Shown in pieces: positions 9,653-19,142 of a stretch of DNA of 64,000 nt. How positions within the stretch are numbered: position 1 is the stretch's first letter; every line of letters starts with the position of its first letter. The stretch spans positions 1 through 64,000 of the forward strand of contig JABFQW010000053.1 of the NCBI GenBank assembly GCA_013141455.1, in the 5' to 3' direction. Source of the stretch: Bacteroidales bacterium. Its GTDB lineage: Bacteria; Bacteroidota; Bacteroidia; Bacteroidales; F082. A model generated the notes under the pieces. It was not told where the DNA came from, did not search any database, and saw nothing but the letters and a program-made list of their open reading frames with translations. A program made the translations under genes and the position numbers.

Positions 9653-9660
9653 TATCTTTG
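9653..9660 (+). promoter_or_regulatory. Candidate -7 promoter element for the first DUF5723 gene
   Basis: TATCTTTG matches TAnnTTTG and ends 39 nt before the ATG at 9700. TTTG at 9624-9627 is a possible -33 box, 25 nt away. The remainder of the 316-bp gap 9384-9699 shows nothing else I can identify. Confidence 0.45.
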
Positions 9661-9699
9661 CCGGAAGTTTTAGTTGCTTGGTTTTTGATTATATTGTCG

Positions 9700-11205
9700 A
9701 TGGTTTTACTACGTGCCTTATTATTAGGGCCTTTACTTATCTTACTACTTCATACTCATGCAATTTGTCAGGAATCAACAGGCCAGACTGTCGGGAATTA
9801 TGCTGGTATCCGGGCTGCTGCGCTTAATCCATCCATCATTAATTCGCAAAAATATTTTTTACAGTTCAATCTTATCTCTGCATCCGTTTTTTTTCAGAAT
9901 GATTTTGCCTACCTGCCAAAGGAAGATGTAAATATCTGGGGATTGTTTTTTGGGGCTGACACATTACCATCCTACACCAGGACTTTTGTTCATTACCGTT
10001 ATGTTGACAATGAACGCCGCAAAAGCTCATCGATGGTGTCAAATGTTTATGGACCTTCATTCATGTTTACCGCGAAAAACCAGACATTTGGTTTTCATAC
10101 GGCTACCCGAAGCTATGGATCTGCTACAGACATCCCTTACGAAATTCCTGTTTTTGTTACTGAGTTACAAGGTTATTCGGCATTACATCACATTAATTTT
10201 ACTGACAAAAACTTCCAGTTGGCCGGCCTGGCCTGGTCCGAAATTGGTTTTACCTATGCAACAAGGGTATTTAACAGTTTCAGTAATAATCTGGATTTTG
10301 GTGTTACCTTAAACAGTCTTTTTGGGATGGCCGGTGGATATATGAAGGTGTATGATATGAATTATGTTGTGATTGACGGAAGAACAGTTGATATTTTTCA
10401 AATGAATGTTGATGCCGGTTTTTCGTTGCCAACGGATTACAACAAGAACGAATTCGTTCGCACGCCTTTATTTAAAGGTTCCGGGGTGGGTTTAGACATT
10501 GGGTTTACTTATACGCGATTGAAGAGCAATCTGGAAGATGAACGAACTCAGAGAAACTGTGCATATAATTATAAAGACTATACATGGCGCGCAGGTCTTT
10601 CGTTGCTTGATGTCGGATCAATCCGGTTTAACAAAGCGGCTGAGGTGCATCAGGGTAGAGACATTGATGTATATTGGAACAGGGTAGATACCCTGAAGGC
10701 AGATAATATTCACCAGATAGTTCATGATGTTAGTGCGGTTTTATTAGGTGATGCCAATGTATCATTGGTTTCAGAAGAATTTAAGATTGCTTTGCCAGCA
10801 GCGCTGAGCCTTCAATTCGACTGGCACCTTAAAGAAAAGTATTATATCAATGCGTTGGCTGTTCACCCGGTTGCTCTTTATAAATATCAGGTTCAACGAT
10901 CGGCTTTAGTCAGCATAACACCCAGGTATGAATCGGGTTTGCTTGAGTTTGGGATTCCTTTCAGCCTTCATAATTACAATCTTCCGCGTTTGGGTACTTA
11001 TTTCCGGGTTGGATATTTAACAATCGGGACCGAACGGCTTGGCACGTTGATTGGTTTAAAAGATATAAATGGACTCGATATTTACCTCTCAATCAGGGTT
11101 GGGCTGTTAAAAGGTAAATGTTACAATAATCCTGATACAGGCGCTTGTTTTAACAGCGACAAGCGTCCAAATAGAAGGAAAACAAGCTTGTTAAAACATA
11201 GATAG
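9700..11205 (+). CDS. DUF5723 family protein, predicted outer-membrane beta-barrel (copy 1)
   Basis: A 501-residue exported protein that resembles the Bacteroidota DUF5723 family; its function is unknown. The start at 9700 gives a clean signal peptide (LLLGPLLILLLHTHAICQ). A TTG at 9658 lies on top of the likely -7 promoter element and cannot be the start. The mature N-terminus has the motif NYAGIRAAALNPS and the phrase QNDFAYLP, both shared with the next gene. Alternating hydrophobic/aromatic strands through the rest suggest a transmembrane barrel. It is the first of two tandem paralogues, 142 bp apart. Confidence 0.82.
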   Translation: MVLLRALLLGPLLILLLHTHAICQESTGQTVGNYAGIRAAALNPSIINSQKYFLQFNLISASVFFQNDFAYLPKEDVNIWGLFFGADTLPSYTRTFVHYRYVDNERRKSSSMVSNVYGPSFMFTAKNQTFGFHTATRSYGSATDIPYEIPVFVTELQGYSALHHINFTDKNFQLAGLAWSEIGFTYATRVFNSFSNNLDFGVTLNSLFGMAGGYMKVYDMNYVVIDGRTVDIFQMNVDAGFSLPTDYNKNEFVRTPLFKGSGVGLDIGFTYTRLKSNLEDERTQRNCAYNYKDYTWRAGLSLLDVGSIRFNKAAEVHQGRDIDVYWNRVDTLKADNIHQIVHDVSAVLLGDANVSLVSEEFKIALPAALSLQFDWHLKEKYYINALAVHPVALYKYQVQRSALVSITPRYESGLLEFGIPFSLHNYNLPRLGTYFRVGYLTIGTERLGTLIGLKDINGLDIYLSIRVGLLKGKCYNNPDTGACFNSDKRPNRRKTSLLKHR

Positions 11206-11294
11206 ACCTTGATGGATAAGTATTCTGATGATGATACAATAATAGTTGTGATAAATTGTTTTTATTGTAAATGGGATTCATTAGGGGAAAAAAT

Positions 11295-11302
11295 TAATTT
11301 TG
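11295..11302 (+). promoter_or_regulatory. Candidate -7 promoter element for the second DUF5723 gene
   Basis: TAATTTTG matches TAnnTTTG, 45 nt before the ATG at 11348. It suggests that copy 2 has its own promoter rather than depending on copy 1. Confidence 0.45.
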
Positions 11303-11347
11303 TGGAATCATTAATCGTTAAATAATTTGTCGAACGACACTTTTTGA

Positions 11348-12850
11348 ATGGGTAGCCGAAGTTTATATTGTTGTATTATCTTTTACTTTTTAATCTCAAT
11401 CCAAAGTTTTTCACAGGAATCTCCTGGAATTATCCAGGGAAATTACGCTGGTTCGGCCATGGCCCGTATCAATCCGTCAACGATGATACAATCGAAAAAC
11501 TATTTGGATTTCAGTATTGTTTCGATCACCGCATTCGGACAAAACGATTTTGCGTACCTGCCGGGTAAAGATATTAATGTGATTCCATTGGTGACAGGTA
11601 AGGAAAACTTCCCGTCTTATCCTCCCAATGATAACAATTTTCTATACTTCAGGAATAAAAATGCAAAAACCGCTTCAACCCTCGCCAATGTGTATGGGCC
11701 GGGTGGGATGATTCAAATTGGAGAACAGGTATTTGCATTCCATACTGCCGTTCGCTCTTATAATACAGCCAGAAATTTGCCATACGAAATTCCTATATTT
11801 GGCGCTGAATCATTGGGTTATGAGGAATTGCATAATATAAATTTTATCGATTATAAATTTTCGTCTGCATCACTATCCTGGGCTGAGTTTGGATTTAGTT
11901 ATGCGCGAACGATTCTACAACAGAATAATAATCATTGGGCAGCTGGTATCACTGTAAACAGGTTACAGGGAATAAGTGCTGCTTTCATGAAAGCGCAAAA
12001 CATCGATTATATCGTGCTTAACCGTAATACCATTCAAATCAATGAAATGAATGTTGATGCCGGGTTTTCGTTGCCCATTGATTATCAATCGAATACTTTC
12101 CCATTTGGATCATTGTTCAGAGGTGGTGGTTTTGGGCTTGACTTGGGTGTAACCTATACCAGAAGGTTTGACGGTTTTCAGCGAAATCGTTTAAGCCGTA
12201 TTTGTGAAGAACCTTATAAAGATTATAAATGGCGTGCCGGGGTCTCAATCCTTGATCTGGGTTCAATTTCATTTAAAGAAAACGCTGAGATTCACCAGTT
12301 TACTGATGTAAAAAATGTGCTCCTCGAGAATATTGATAAAATTAATTTCACGAATCTTGACCAGTTGATGCAGGAGTTGAGTACCCGTCTGATCGGGTCA
12401 GCAACAGCTTCTTACACCGGCGATGCGTTTCGCATCGGGTTGCCCACCGCGCTCAGTGCACAGGTCGATTATCATATCACACCCGACTGGTACTTAAATG
12501 GAGTGATCGTTCATCCGTTTTCGGTGAGTAAATACAGTGTCCGTCGTCCTGCCCAGATTGCCATAACACCACGTTATGAGAAAGCTTGGTTCGAGTTGCT
12601 TGCTCCGGTAAGTCTTTATGAATACCGTACTTTAAGGATAGGCCTTGCCTTGCGCTTAGGTATTCTGACGTTAGGGACTGATCAATTGGGAACCTTGGTT
12701 GGTCTGGGTAAAATTCAGGGGATGGACTTTTATGCCTCGGTAAAGATTAATTTCCGCAAAGGTATCTGCCTGTTTGGAAACGACAATGGCGCCTGTTCAT
12801 CCGATTATGGTTTCGAAAAACGAAGGATAAAAATTCATAAACTCAGGTAA
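11348..12850 (+). CDS. DUF5723 family protein, predicted outer-membrane beta-barrel (copy 2)
   Basis: A 500-residue paralogue of the preceding protein, starting at an ATG with a signal peptide (IIFYFLISIQSFSQ). Shared blocks include GNYAG near the N-terminus, QNDFAYLPGKDINV, NVYGPG, the pair NEMNVDAGFSLP and YKDYKWRAGVSILDLGSI, and the C-terminal LGTLVGLG. The order and spacing of blocks are the same, so this is an old tandem duplication with substantial divergence. I cannot tell whether the two form a heteromeric complex or serve different cargo. Confidence 0.82.
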   Translation: MGSRSLYCCIIFYFLISIQSFSQESPGIIQGNYAGSAMARINPSTMIQSKNYLDFSIVSITAFGQNDFAYLPGKDINVIPLVTGKENFPSYPPNDNNFLYFRNKNAKTASTLANVYGPGGMIQIGEQVFAFHTAVRSYNTARNLPYEIPIFGAESLGYEELHNINFIDYKFSSASLSWAEFGFSYARTILQQNNNHWAAGITVNRLQGISAAFMKAQNIDYIVLNRNTIQINEMNVDAGFSLPIDYQSNTFPFGSLFRGGGFGLDLGVTYTRRFDGFQRNRLSRICEEPYKDYKWRAGVSILDLGSISFKENAEIHQFTDVKNVLLENIDKINFTNLDQLMQELSTRLIGSATASYTGDAFRIGLPTALSAQVDYHITPDWYLNGVIVHPFSVSKYSVRRPAQIAITPRYEKAWFELLAPVSLYEYRTLRIGLALRLGILTLGTDQLGTLVGLGKIQGMDFYASVKINFRKGICLFGNDNGACSSDYGFEKRRIKIHKLR

Positions 12851-13280
12851 TACCTGTTTTTTTGCCTTTTCAGTCATGAATCAGCCGTTTTATTATTTTT
12901 TTTTATCATCCGTAAATCGCTGATTGAGTGATTTATAAATATCCATTTCTATAATAATTGAATTTTTTCTTTCGAAAAATTTGTAATTAATAAAGGAAAT
13001 ATCTTAAAATTGCAACCGCATTTTAATCGTACCATTATCAGATAGTTAAGTAATTGGTAAATCCAGCAACGCAATCAAAAAAATGTTCCATAAATGGCAG
13101 CGTACCTTATTGTATCAAACAATGAATAAAAATTTTATACAATACACGTTGACTGGCAAATGAATCGTGCAGACCTTTATATCATATCTGGATTTAATTG
13201 CAACAAGAAACAATATTGCTTAACATAATTCTATCATTCAAACAATATAAATCACACTAAAATCAGTTAAACTATCACCT
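12851..13280. other. AT-rich intergenic region, nothing identified
   Basis: 430 bp between the second DUF5723 gene and the small charged protein. It is very AT-rich and without a convincing ORF, RNA gene, terminator hairpin or exact TAnnTTTG. The promoter of the following small gene presumably lies near 13200-13270. Confidence 0.5.
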
Positions 13281-13487
13281 ATGAAAACGGGTAAGAAGAA
13301 AGCTCGGCCACTGGAACCTTCAACCGATGAATTGGTTCGAAAACCGGCTAAAAAAATGGCTAACAAACGCGACCGGAGGATTTCAATCTACAACCCTGTA
13401 GATGAAGAAGATGAAAACCTTGAAATTGAGAATCTATTTGATTATGACCCGGATTTAATCGATGAAGATGAAGAATCGGACTATTAG
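13281..13487 (+). CDS. Small charge-segregated protein of unknown function
   Basis: A 68-residue ORF with an ATG start. I do not recognise a family. The first half is strongly basic (many Lys/Arg, residues 1-36) and the second half strongly acidic (Asp/Glu-rich from about residue 42 to the end), with no hydrophobic core, so it is probably disordered. Such a layout could bind nucleic acid or a protein partner, but that is a guess. It stands alone on the plus strand after a 430-bp AT-rich gap. The regular codon use and clear start make it likely to be real. Confidence 0.6.
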   Translation: MKTGKKKARPLEPSTDELVRKPAKKMANKRDRRISIYNPVDEEDENLEIENLFDYDPDLIDEDEESDY

Positions 13488-13637
13488 ACGATTACAATAA
13501 ATTTTTGGTCGGGTGGTTACCTTCGGCCTTGTTATTTATTGAATAACTTTTCCACTTGCTTTTTAATTGATTGGGATTACTGAACCAGCAGGCATAATTC
13601 GTATTTTTATGGTTTGATTTTCATTAAACCATCTTTT

Positions 13638-14594
13638 ATGCTGATACGATATGCATTGGCCATTTCAGTATTATTACAGATTATTGCAGTTGTATTTGTT
13701 GTAAGTTTAACTAAATCAACCAAATATAACTCAAGTTGGATATTGTTGGCCATAGGTCTGTTCATTATGGCGCTACGCGGTGTATTGGAACTTTTGCTCC
13801 CGCATTTCGATAATACAACGGCAGATTATATACTTTTGGTCAATAGCTGGCTTGGGCTGCTGATTTCTATCCTGATGGTAACCGGCGTTTTCTTTGTTAA
13901 AAAAGTACTCCGATACCTGTCACGCATTCAGGAAATAAGGGCCGAGAACGAGAAACGTATCCTGAATGCAATTATCCATACCGAAGAAAATGAACGAAAG
14001 CGATTGGCAAAAGATCTGCATGATGGATTGGGTCCGTTGTTGTCAACCGTGAAAATGTCACTCTCTGCGCTATCGATGGATAGGGGAGCAGCAAATAAGA
14101 TGGATATGATTGAAAATTCGTTGCAGACAGTAAATGAATCGATCAGGAGTTTGAAAGAGATATCCAATAACCTGAGCCCACATATACTCGAGAATTTTGG
14201 ATTGGCAAGTGCAATTCAGTCGTTCTGTTCGAAAATTGACCAGACAAGGAAAATCAGAATTCATTTTCGGACGAATATAAATGAACAGCGGTACAAGGGT
14301 AATATTGAAGTGATACTTTACCGTTGTGTTTGCGAACTGATCACGAATACCATGCAACATGGCAATGCAGGTACCATCCTTATCAGTCTCGACCACGAAG
14401 GAAATACATTGAAATTATTGTACCAGGATAACGGGGTGGGATTCGACTATCAGAATGTTATCCTCAACAACAATACCGGCATGGGACTGAATAATCTGAG
14501 AACACGTATCGGATCGTTGAACGGTAGTCTGCAATTGGAAAGTTTGCCTGGAGAAGGCGTTATTGTTCTTATAGATATACCATTGGAAAAATGA
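13638..14594 (+). CDS. Sensor histidine kinase, NarL/LuxR-partner type (HisKA_3)
   Basis: A membrane-bound kinase that phosphorylates the regulator encoded next to it. From the ATG at 13638 it is 318 residues. Three membrane segments (about 4-24, 34-54, 64-87) lie before a short coiled coil. The phospho-acceptor is His128 in the motif KRLAKDLHDGLGP, and an ATPase domain has QDNGVGFD and the G-box NTGMGLNN. There is no extracellular sensor domain, so it may sense a membrane or intracellular signal. An in-frame TTG at 13614 is a weaker start. It overlaps the regulator by four bases (ATGA), implying translational coupling. Confidence 0.92.
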   Translation: MLIRYALAISVLLQIIAVVFVVSLTKSTKYNSSWILLAIGLFIMALRGVLELLLPHFDNTTADYILLVNSWLGLLISILMVTGVFFVKKVLRYLSRIQEIRAENEKRILNAIIHTEENERKRLAKDLHDGLGPLLSTVKMSLSALSMDRGAANKMDMIENSLQTVNESIRSLKEISNNLSPHILENFGLASAIQSFCSKIDQTRKIRIHFRTNINEQRYKGNIEVILYRCVCELITNTMQHGNAGTILISLDHEGNTLKLLYQDNGVGFDYQNVILNNNTGMGLNNLRTRIGSLNGSLQLESLPGEGVIVLIDIPLEK

Positions 14595-15235
14595 AAGGTT
14601 TAAAAATTATTCTTGCTGACGACCACAGGCTTTTCAGAAATGGTTTGAAAACACTGTTGTTGAATTATCTTGAGGATTGTGAGATCAGGGAGGCTGTTGA
14701 TGGGAAAAATTTCTTCGAAGTACTCGCTTCTTTCGAGGCTGATATTGTTTTCATGGATATTGATATGCCCTTCATCGATGGCATAACAGCTACCAAACGT
14801 GCCATCAAAGAGCATGAATCTCTCAAGGTTATTGCATTATCAATGTATGGCGACGAGATTTATTATTACAAGATGATTGATGCAGGCGCCAGAGGATTTT
14901 TGTTGAAAAACTCTGATATCGCCGAAGTTATCGAAGCCATTGAAACAGTGATGGGTGGTGAACATTATTTCTCGAAAGAATTGTTGTTGAATATTGTCAG
15001 GAACCTGCGGGCTTCAAAGTTGAGTACATGGAAAGCCGTTGACCTCTCGGAACGTGAAATGGAGGTGTTGGAACTGATTTGTCATGGATCTTCGAACCAG
15101 GAAATCGGTGAGAAACTATTTCTAAGTAAGCGAACTGTTGATAAGCACCGGGCCAATATCCTCGAAAAAACCCAGTCGAAAAACACCGCACATCTGGTGA
15201 TGAACGCGATAATGAATCACTGGATACGCATTTGA
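14591..15235 (+). CDS. NarL/FixJ-family response regulator
   Basis: A 214-residue DNA-binding regulator, partner of the preceding kinase. The receiver domain (about 1-120) has the acidic pair Asp10-Asp11, the phospho-acceptor Asp56 in FMDIDMP and the conserved Lys in LLKNSD. The output domain is a LuxR-type helix-turn-helix (about 150-210) recognised by LSEREMEVLELICHGSSNQE and SKRTVDKHRANI. The target genes are not visible; no obvious repeated operator flanks the operon. Confidence 0.95.
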   Translation: MKGLKIILADDHRLFRNGLKTLLLNYLEDCEIREAVDGKNFFEVLASFEADIVFMDIDMPFIDGITATKRAIKEHESLKVIALSMYGDEIYYYKMIDAGARGFLLKNSDIAEVIEAIETVMGGEHYFSKELLLNIVRNLRASKLSTWKAVDLSEREMEVLELICHGSSNQEIGEKLFLSKRTVDKHRANILEKTQSKNTAHLVMNAIMNHWIRI

Positions 15236-15320
15236 GTTTCTTTGAAATTCATCGTATCTTTCAATTCAAACATAACTGACGAATTCTGTTTTGTTGATCA
15301 GTTTCGATTGGAATAGAATT

Positions 15321-15338
15321 GCAGGCTTTTTTACCTGC
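15321..15338 (+). terminator. Weak candidate terminator between convergent genes
   Basis: Arms GCAGG (15321-15325) and CCTGC (15334-15338) enclose a T-rich loop, with another T-run shortly downstream. It sits between the response regulator and the terC-like gene, which end towards each other. Confidence 0.3.
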
Positions 15339-15373
15339 CAGCTTTTTGTAATGGTTATTGGCAAAAAGCCAGA

Positions 15374-16300
15374 TCAATCCATTGGTTCTTCTTTGGCTGG
15401 AAACAGGAGTGAAGCTATGACAGAAACCACCAGAATACCCATGATTATGAGCAGGGAGAGTACGATGGGAAATTCGAATATACCGGCAATAATCATCTTC
15501 GCTCCTACAAACACCAGAATGGCTGATAAACCATATTTTAGAAAATGGAAATATTTGGTAATACCGGCGAGAGCAAAATACAATGCCCTTAACCCCAAAA
15601 TGGCAAACACATTGGACGAAAATATGATGAAAGGATCGTGCGAAATAGCCAATATTGCCGGAATAGAGTCGGTTGCAAATATCACATCGGTAAACTCGAT
15701 AACGATGAGTACAACAAACAGAGGTGTTGCAAAGGATTTGTGATTGATTTTTACAAAAAAACGATTACCGTGCATTTCGGGTGTGACAGGTAAAAATTTC
15801 TTAAAAAGTCTGACCAACGGGTTTTTCTCTGGGTGAATCTCCTCATCTTTATGAAACAGCATCTTAATTCCGGTGAAAACGAGGAACACTCCAAAGATAT
15901 AAATGATCCAGTGGAAACGGTTGATCAGGGCTACACCGGCGAATATGAAGATGGCACGCATGATAAGCGCCCCCAAAATCCCCCAAAATAGTACCTTGTG
16001 CTGATATTTTGGATCAACATCGAACATCGAAAAAAGCATGATAAAAACAAAAAGATTATCAACACTGAGCGCCTTTTCGATGAGATAGCCCGTCAGAAAT
16101 TCAAGCCCTTTTACCTCACCCATATAATGATAAACTCCAAAATTGAATATGAGCGCCATACTTATCCAAATGGCACTCCATATCAATGCTTCCTTAATAC
16201 TGACTGCATGTGATTTACGGTTAAAAACCCCCAGATCAAGCGCCAACATGAGACACACAAAGAGTAAAAAGCCTACCCAAACCGATAGCGTTATTTCCAT
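15374..16300 (-). CDS. TerC/Alx family integral membrane protein
   Basis: A 308-residue multi-pass inner-membrane protein. Members of this family export manganese or support metallation of exported proteins, and are also annotated as tellurium-resistance proteins. The sequence shows about eight to nine hydrophobic segments and the family blocks LALDLGVFNRK near the N-terminus, EKALSVDNLFVFIMLFSMF (about residues 70-88) and FTDVIFATDSIPAILAI (about 205-221), whose acidic residues are thought to coordinate metal. A charged loop with KDEEIHPEKNPLVRL lies between the two. It is monocistronic. No metal riboswitch was recognised upstream. Confidence 0.92.
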   Translation of the reverse strand: MEITLSVWVGFLLFVCLMLALDLGVFNRKSHAVSIKEALIWSAIWISMALIFNFGVYHYMGEVKGLEFLTGYLIEKALSVDNLFVFIMLFSMFDVDPKYQHKVLFWGILGALIMRAIFIFAGVALINRFHWIIYIFGVFLVFTGIKMLFHKDEEIHPEKNPLVRLFKKFLPVTPEMHGNRFFVKINHKSFATPLFVVLIVIEFTDVIFATDSIPAILAISHDPFIIFSSNVFAILGLRALYFALAGITKYFHFLKYGLSAILVFVGAKMIIAGIFEFPIVLSLLIIMGILVVSVIASLLFPAKEEPMD

Positions 16301-16579
16301 ATTGAGTTTTAATTAGAGTTTAATCAACCGTTTGCTGATAGCATTAAATGCTTTTCAATTGCCTGAAAAATTATTTTATTGTAATCATTTCATGAATATC
16401 AGGATATTATCCAAACTAATGAAATTCATGCCTGTACAATATTCCGGTGAAACGTCAAAATTAGTCAATTCCTGTTTTAATTTTTTTTTGATGATCCGCC
16501 ATATTGTACTATTTTTGAAATAAGTTTGAATTGTTAATATTAAGCTATTGATAACAAGTGTTTTATATTTCCGTAAATT
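16301..16579. other. AT-rich divergent intergenic region
   Basis: The region between the terC-like gene and the kup promoter. Apart from the kup promoter at its right edge I see nothing in it: no ORF, RNA or repeat. Confidence 0.5.
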
Positions 16580-16612
16580 TTTGTATTTATTAACTTATAT
16601 TAACTAATTTTG
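16580..16612 (+). promoter_or_regulatory. Promoter of kup (-33 TTTG, -7 TAATTTTG)
   Basis: TTTG at 16580-16583 and TAATTTTG at 16605-16612 are 21 nt apart, a good match to the Bacteroidota sigma-ABfr promoter. The expected transcription start is close to 16620, which rules out the TTG at 16621 as a normal start and supports the ATG at 16636. Confidence 0.65.
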
Positions 16613-16635
16613 CCGTCTTTTTGAAAATTCCATAC

Positions 16636-18585
16636 ATGGAAAAACATTCGCACAGCGATCTGTCAAAGCTGACTCTTACTGGTGTAATCGTCACTCTCGG
16701 AATAATTTATGGTGATATAGGTACCTCTCCCTTATATGTACTCAAGGCTATTCTTTTCTCGGCAACCGAAATAAATGAAATGTTGATTTTGGGCGCATTG
16801 TCATGTATAATCTGGACGCTCACCCTGCAAACTACGGTAAAATATGTAATTATAACATTACGTGCCGACAACAAGGGTGAAGGAGGTATTTTTTCGTTGT
16901 TTACACTACTGCGTAAACGTCGCCGGTGGCTTACCACTTTTGCAATCATTGGCGGAAGTACATTGCTGGCCGATGGTATCATTACCCCATCAATTACCGT
17001 AACCTCGGCTGTTGAAGGACTGAAATTGTTTAATCCGGATATACCGGTCATTCCCATTGTAATCATTATCATCACCGGTTTGTTTTTTGTCCAGCAGTTT
17101 GGAACTTCCTTTGTTGGTAAGGCTTTTGGCCCAATCATGTTGGTATGGTTTACCACGCTTGGCGTTCTTGGTTTCGTCAGCTTGATGGAATTTCCGATGA
17201 TATTAAAATCATTCAATCCATATTATGCATACAATCTTTTGGCCAATTATCCCAAAGGAATCCTGTTGCTTGGCGCGGTATTCCTGTGTACCACCGGGGC
17301 CGAAGCCCTTTACACCGATTTGGGACACTGTGGTTTAAAAAATATAAGAACTACCTGGGGCTTCGTGAAAGTGATGCTGATACTTAATTACCTCGGACAG
17401 GGTGCCTGGGTACTTAACCATATCAATCAGCTTACTGTTGAGACAAACCCATTTTATTCGGTGATGCCCCAATGGTTTCTGCCATTCGGGATTATCCTTG
17501 CCACAACGGCTGCCGTTGTTGCCAGTCAGGCATTGATAACAGGTTCATATACATTGATCAGCGAGGCTATTTCATTAAATTTCTGGCCAAAAATCAGAAT
17601 TAAATATCCGTCACATGCCAAAGGTCAGATGTATGTGCCTACCATCAACTGGTTACTGTTTATGTCGTGCTGTTTTGTGATTCTGTTATTTCAGACCTCT
17701 GCAAACATGGAAGCGGCTTATGGTCTTTCGATTACCATTACGATGCTTATGACTTCAATTTTGATGGTTTTCTACCTGCGGTCGAGGAGAATACCGATAC
17801 TGATTATTGTCACTTTTGCTGCTGTTTATTTTACCATCGAAGGGGCATTTTTAGTTGCCAATATGGATAAATTCACCCATGGCGGCTGGTTCACGGTTGT
17901 TGCCGCTTCGTTTATTTCGCTTATCATGGTAATCATGCACCGCGGAAGACAAATCAGAAACAGGTATATTTCGTTTTTGAAAATTGACAGATATCTTCCT
18001 ATTATCTCCGATGTGAGTCAGGATAGTACCATTCCGAAATATTCGAGTAATTTGGTTTACACCACCCATGCTGACAAACGCACTGATATTGAAGAAAAAA
18101 CGATCTATTCAATTCTGAAACGTCAGCCAAAACGCGCCGATGTTTATTGGATATTGCATGTCGATATTCTGGATGATCCTTCAACACTCGAATACAAAGT
18201 GACTGAGCTATACGCCAAAAGGATTTATCGTATCGATTTCTACCTGGGTTTTAAAGTACAACCAAAAATTGCCGAATACTTTAGTCAGGTTCTTACAAGT
18301 TTGCGTGACGAAGGAAAAATTGACCTTGTGAGCACGCACCCTTCACTGACAAAGCACGGGATACCAAGCGATTTTCGCTTTGTACTACTCGACAGACGTG
18401 TAAACCACAATATTGAACTTCCACTTCTCGAAAAGCTTGCAATCAATATTTATTACTATTTCAAGCGCATCGGTATTGGTGATGTTACGGCTTACGGCTT
18501 AGATTCGAGCTTAGTTACCGTGGAAAAGATCCCACTTACCATCCCATCGAAATCGAAAACCCCGATCATCAAAATCAGGAATTAA
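16636..18585 (+). CDS. kup: KUP family potassium uptake protein
   Basis: A secondary potassium:proton symporter of the inner membrane. From the ATG at 16636 it is 649 residues. The N-terminal signature IYGDIGTSPLYVL, the following DNKGEGGIFSLFTLLR, and AVEGLK are diagnostic of Kup/HAK. About twelve membrane segments fill residues 15-440, followed by a soluble C-terminal domain of about 200 residues, as in E. coli Kup. A palindromic repeat element lies just after the stop codon. Confidence 0.97.
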   Translation: MEKHSHSDLSKLTLTGVIVTLGIIYGDIGTSPLYVLKAILFSATEINEMLILGALSCIIWTLTLQTTVKYVIITLRADNKGEGGIFSLFTLLRKRRRWLTTFAIIGGSTLLADGIITPSITVTSAVEGLKLFNPDIPVIPIVIIIITGLFFVQQFGTSFVGKAFGPIMLVWFTTLGVLGFVSLMEFPMILKSFNPYYAYNLLANYPKGILLLGAVFLCTTGAEALYTDLGHCGLKNIRTTWGFVKVMLILNYLGQGAWVLNHINQLTVETNPFYSVMPQWFLPFGIILATTAAVVASQALITGSYTLISEAISLNFWPKIRIKYPSHAKGQMYVPTINWLLFMSCCFVILLFQTSANMEAAYGLSITITMLMTSILMVFYLRSRRIPILIIVTFAAVYFTIEGAFLVANMDKFTHGGWFTVVAASFISLIMVIMHRGRQIRNRYISFLKIDRYLPIISDVSQDSTIPKYSSNLVYTTHADKRTDIEEKTIYSILKRQPKRADVYWILHVDILDDPSTLEYKVTELYAKRIYRIDFYLGFKVQPKIAEYFSQVLTSLRDEGKIDLVSTHPSLTKHGIPSDFRFVLLDRRVNHNIELPLLEKLAINIYYYFKRIGIGDVTAYGLDSSLVTVEKIPLTIPSKSKTPIIKIRN

Positions 18586-18618
18586 TTCTTGTCGAATAAA
18601 TCATTTTTTGGATACGGC

Positions 18619-18811
18619 TATCAATGTTGTTTAGTTAATGGAATACGTTGAAAATTTAACCGCGGAGTTCCGCAAAGTTTTACGCAGAGTTCCGCAGAGT
18701 TCCGCAGAGTTCAGCGAAGTTATATATGACTCTGCGGTACTTTGCGCCTTCTCAGCGAACTTTGCGGTAAAAACTTTTAAATTCAAAATCCTTAACTAAA
18801 CAACATTGATA
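18619..18811. repeat. Palindromic intergenic element with 20-bp perfect terminal inverted repeats
   Basis: The outer 20 bp (18619-18638 and 18792-18811) are perfect inverted repeats, and the similarity continues imperfectly outwards to about 18611/18819. Inside, the left arm repeats a decamer close to CCGCAGAGTT several times and the right arm carries its complement as CTCTGCGGTA/CTTTGCGGTA-like units, so the whole can fold into one long hairpin. There is no ORF, so it would be a non-autonomous (MITE-like) or structural element. Related, more decayed arrays lie at 35868-35968 and 60815-60916. The rest of the gap to 19142 holds only the ompA-like gene's promoter. Confidence 0.75.
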
Positions 18812-19011
18812 CTGCTATCTGAGATAACTGTTTTATCGGTATCATTCTGAATTGAACAATGAAATCGGCTAAATGTTACTGAAAAACTATTTGCATGCAT
18901 GAGCAATAATTTCCTTGCACCTGTTTGTTATTCAAAGCATTACTGTCAGTTTCAGTGAATCTTTAGCGTAAATACGCTGTTTACCTTATATATTTTTTTA
19001 CTGAGTGCCCA

Positions 19012-19019
19012 TACTTTTG
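19012..19019 (+). promoter_or_regulatory. Candidate -7 promoter element for the OmpA-family gene
   Basis: TACTTTTG matches TAnnTTTG. It would give a leader of about 115 nt before the ATG at 19143. No clear -33 box. Confidence 0.4.
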
Positions 19020-19142
19020 TAATCGTATATCAATTCATCATGCACCTAAATTGTAACCGCGTTTTCCGCGTTCCATAAGGTTAGGTATTGCTTGATATGG
19101 TGGTAATTACTGATTCATGTAAATAATTTAAAAACACATAAA

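Noticed and set aside
16621-16636. TTG at 16621 as kup start
   Set aside because: It coincides with the predicted transcription start; the ATG at 16636 begins the family's normal N-terminus.
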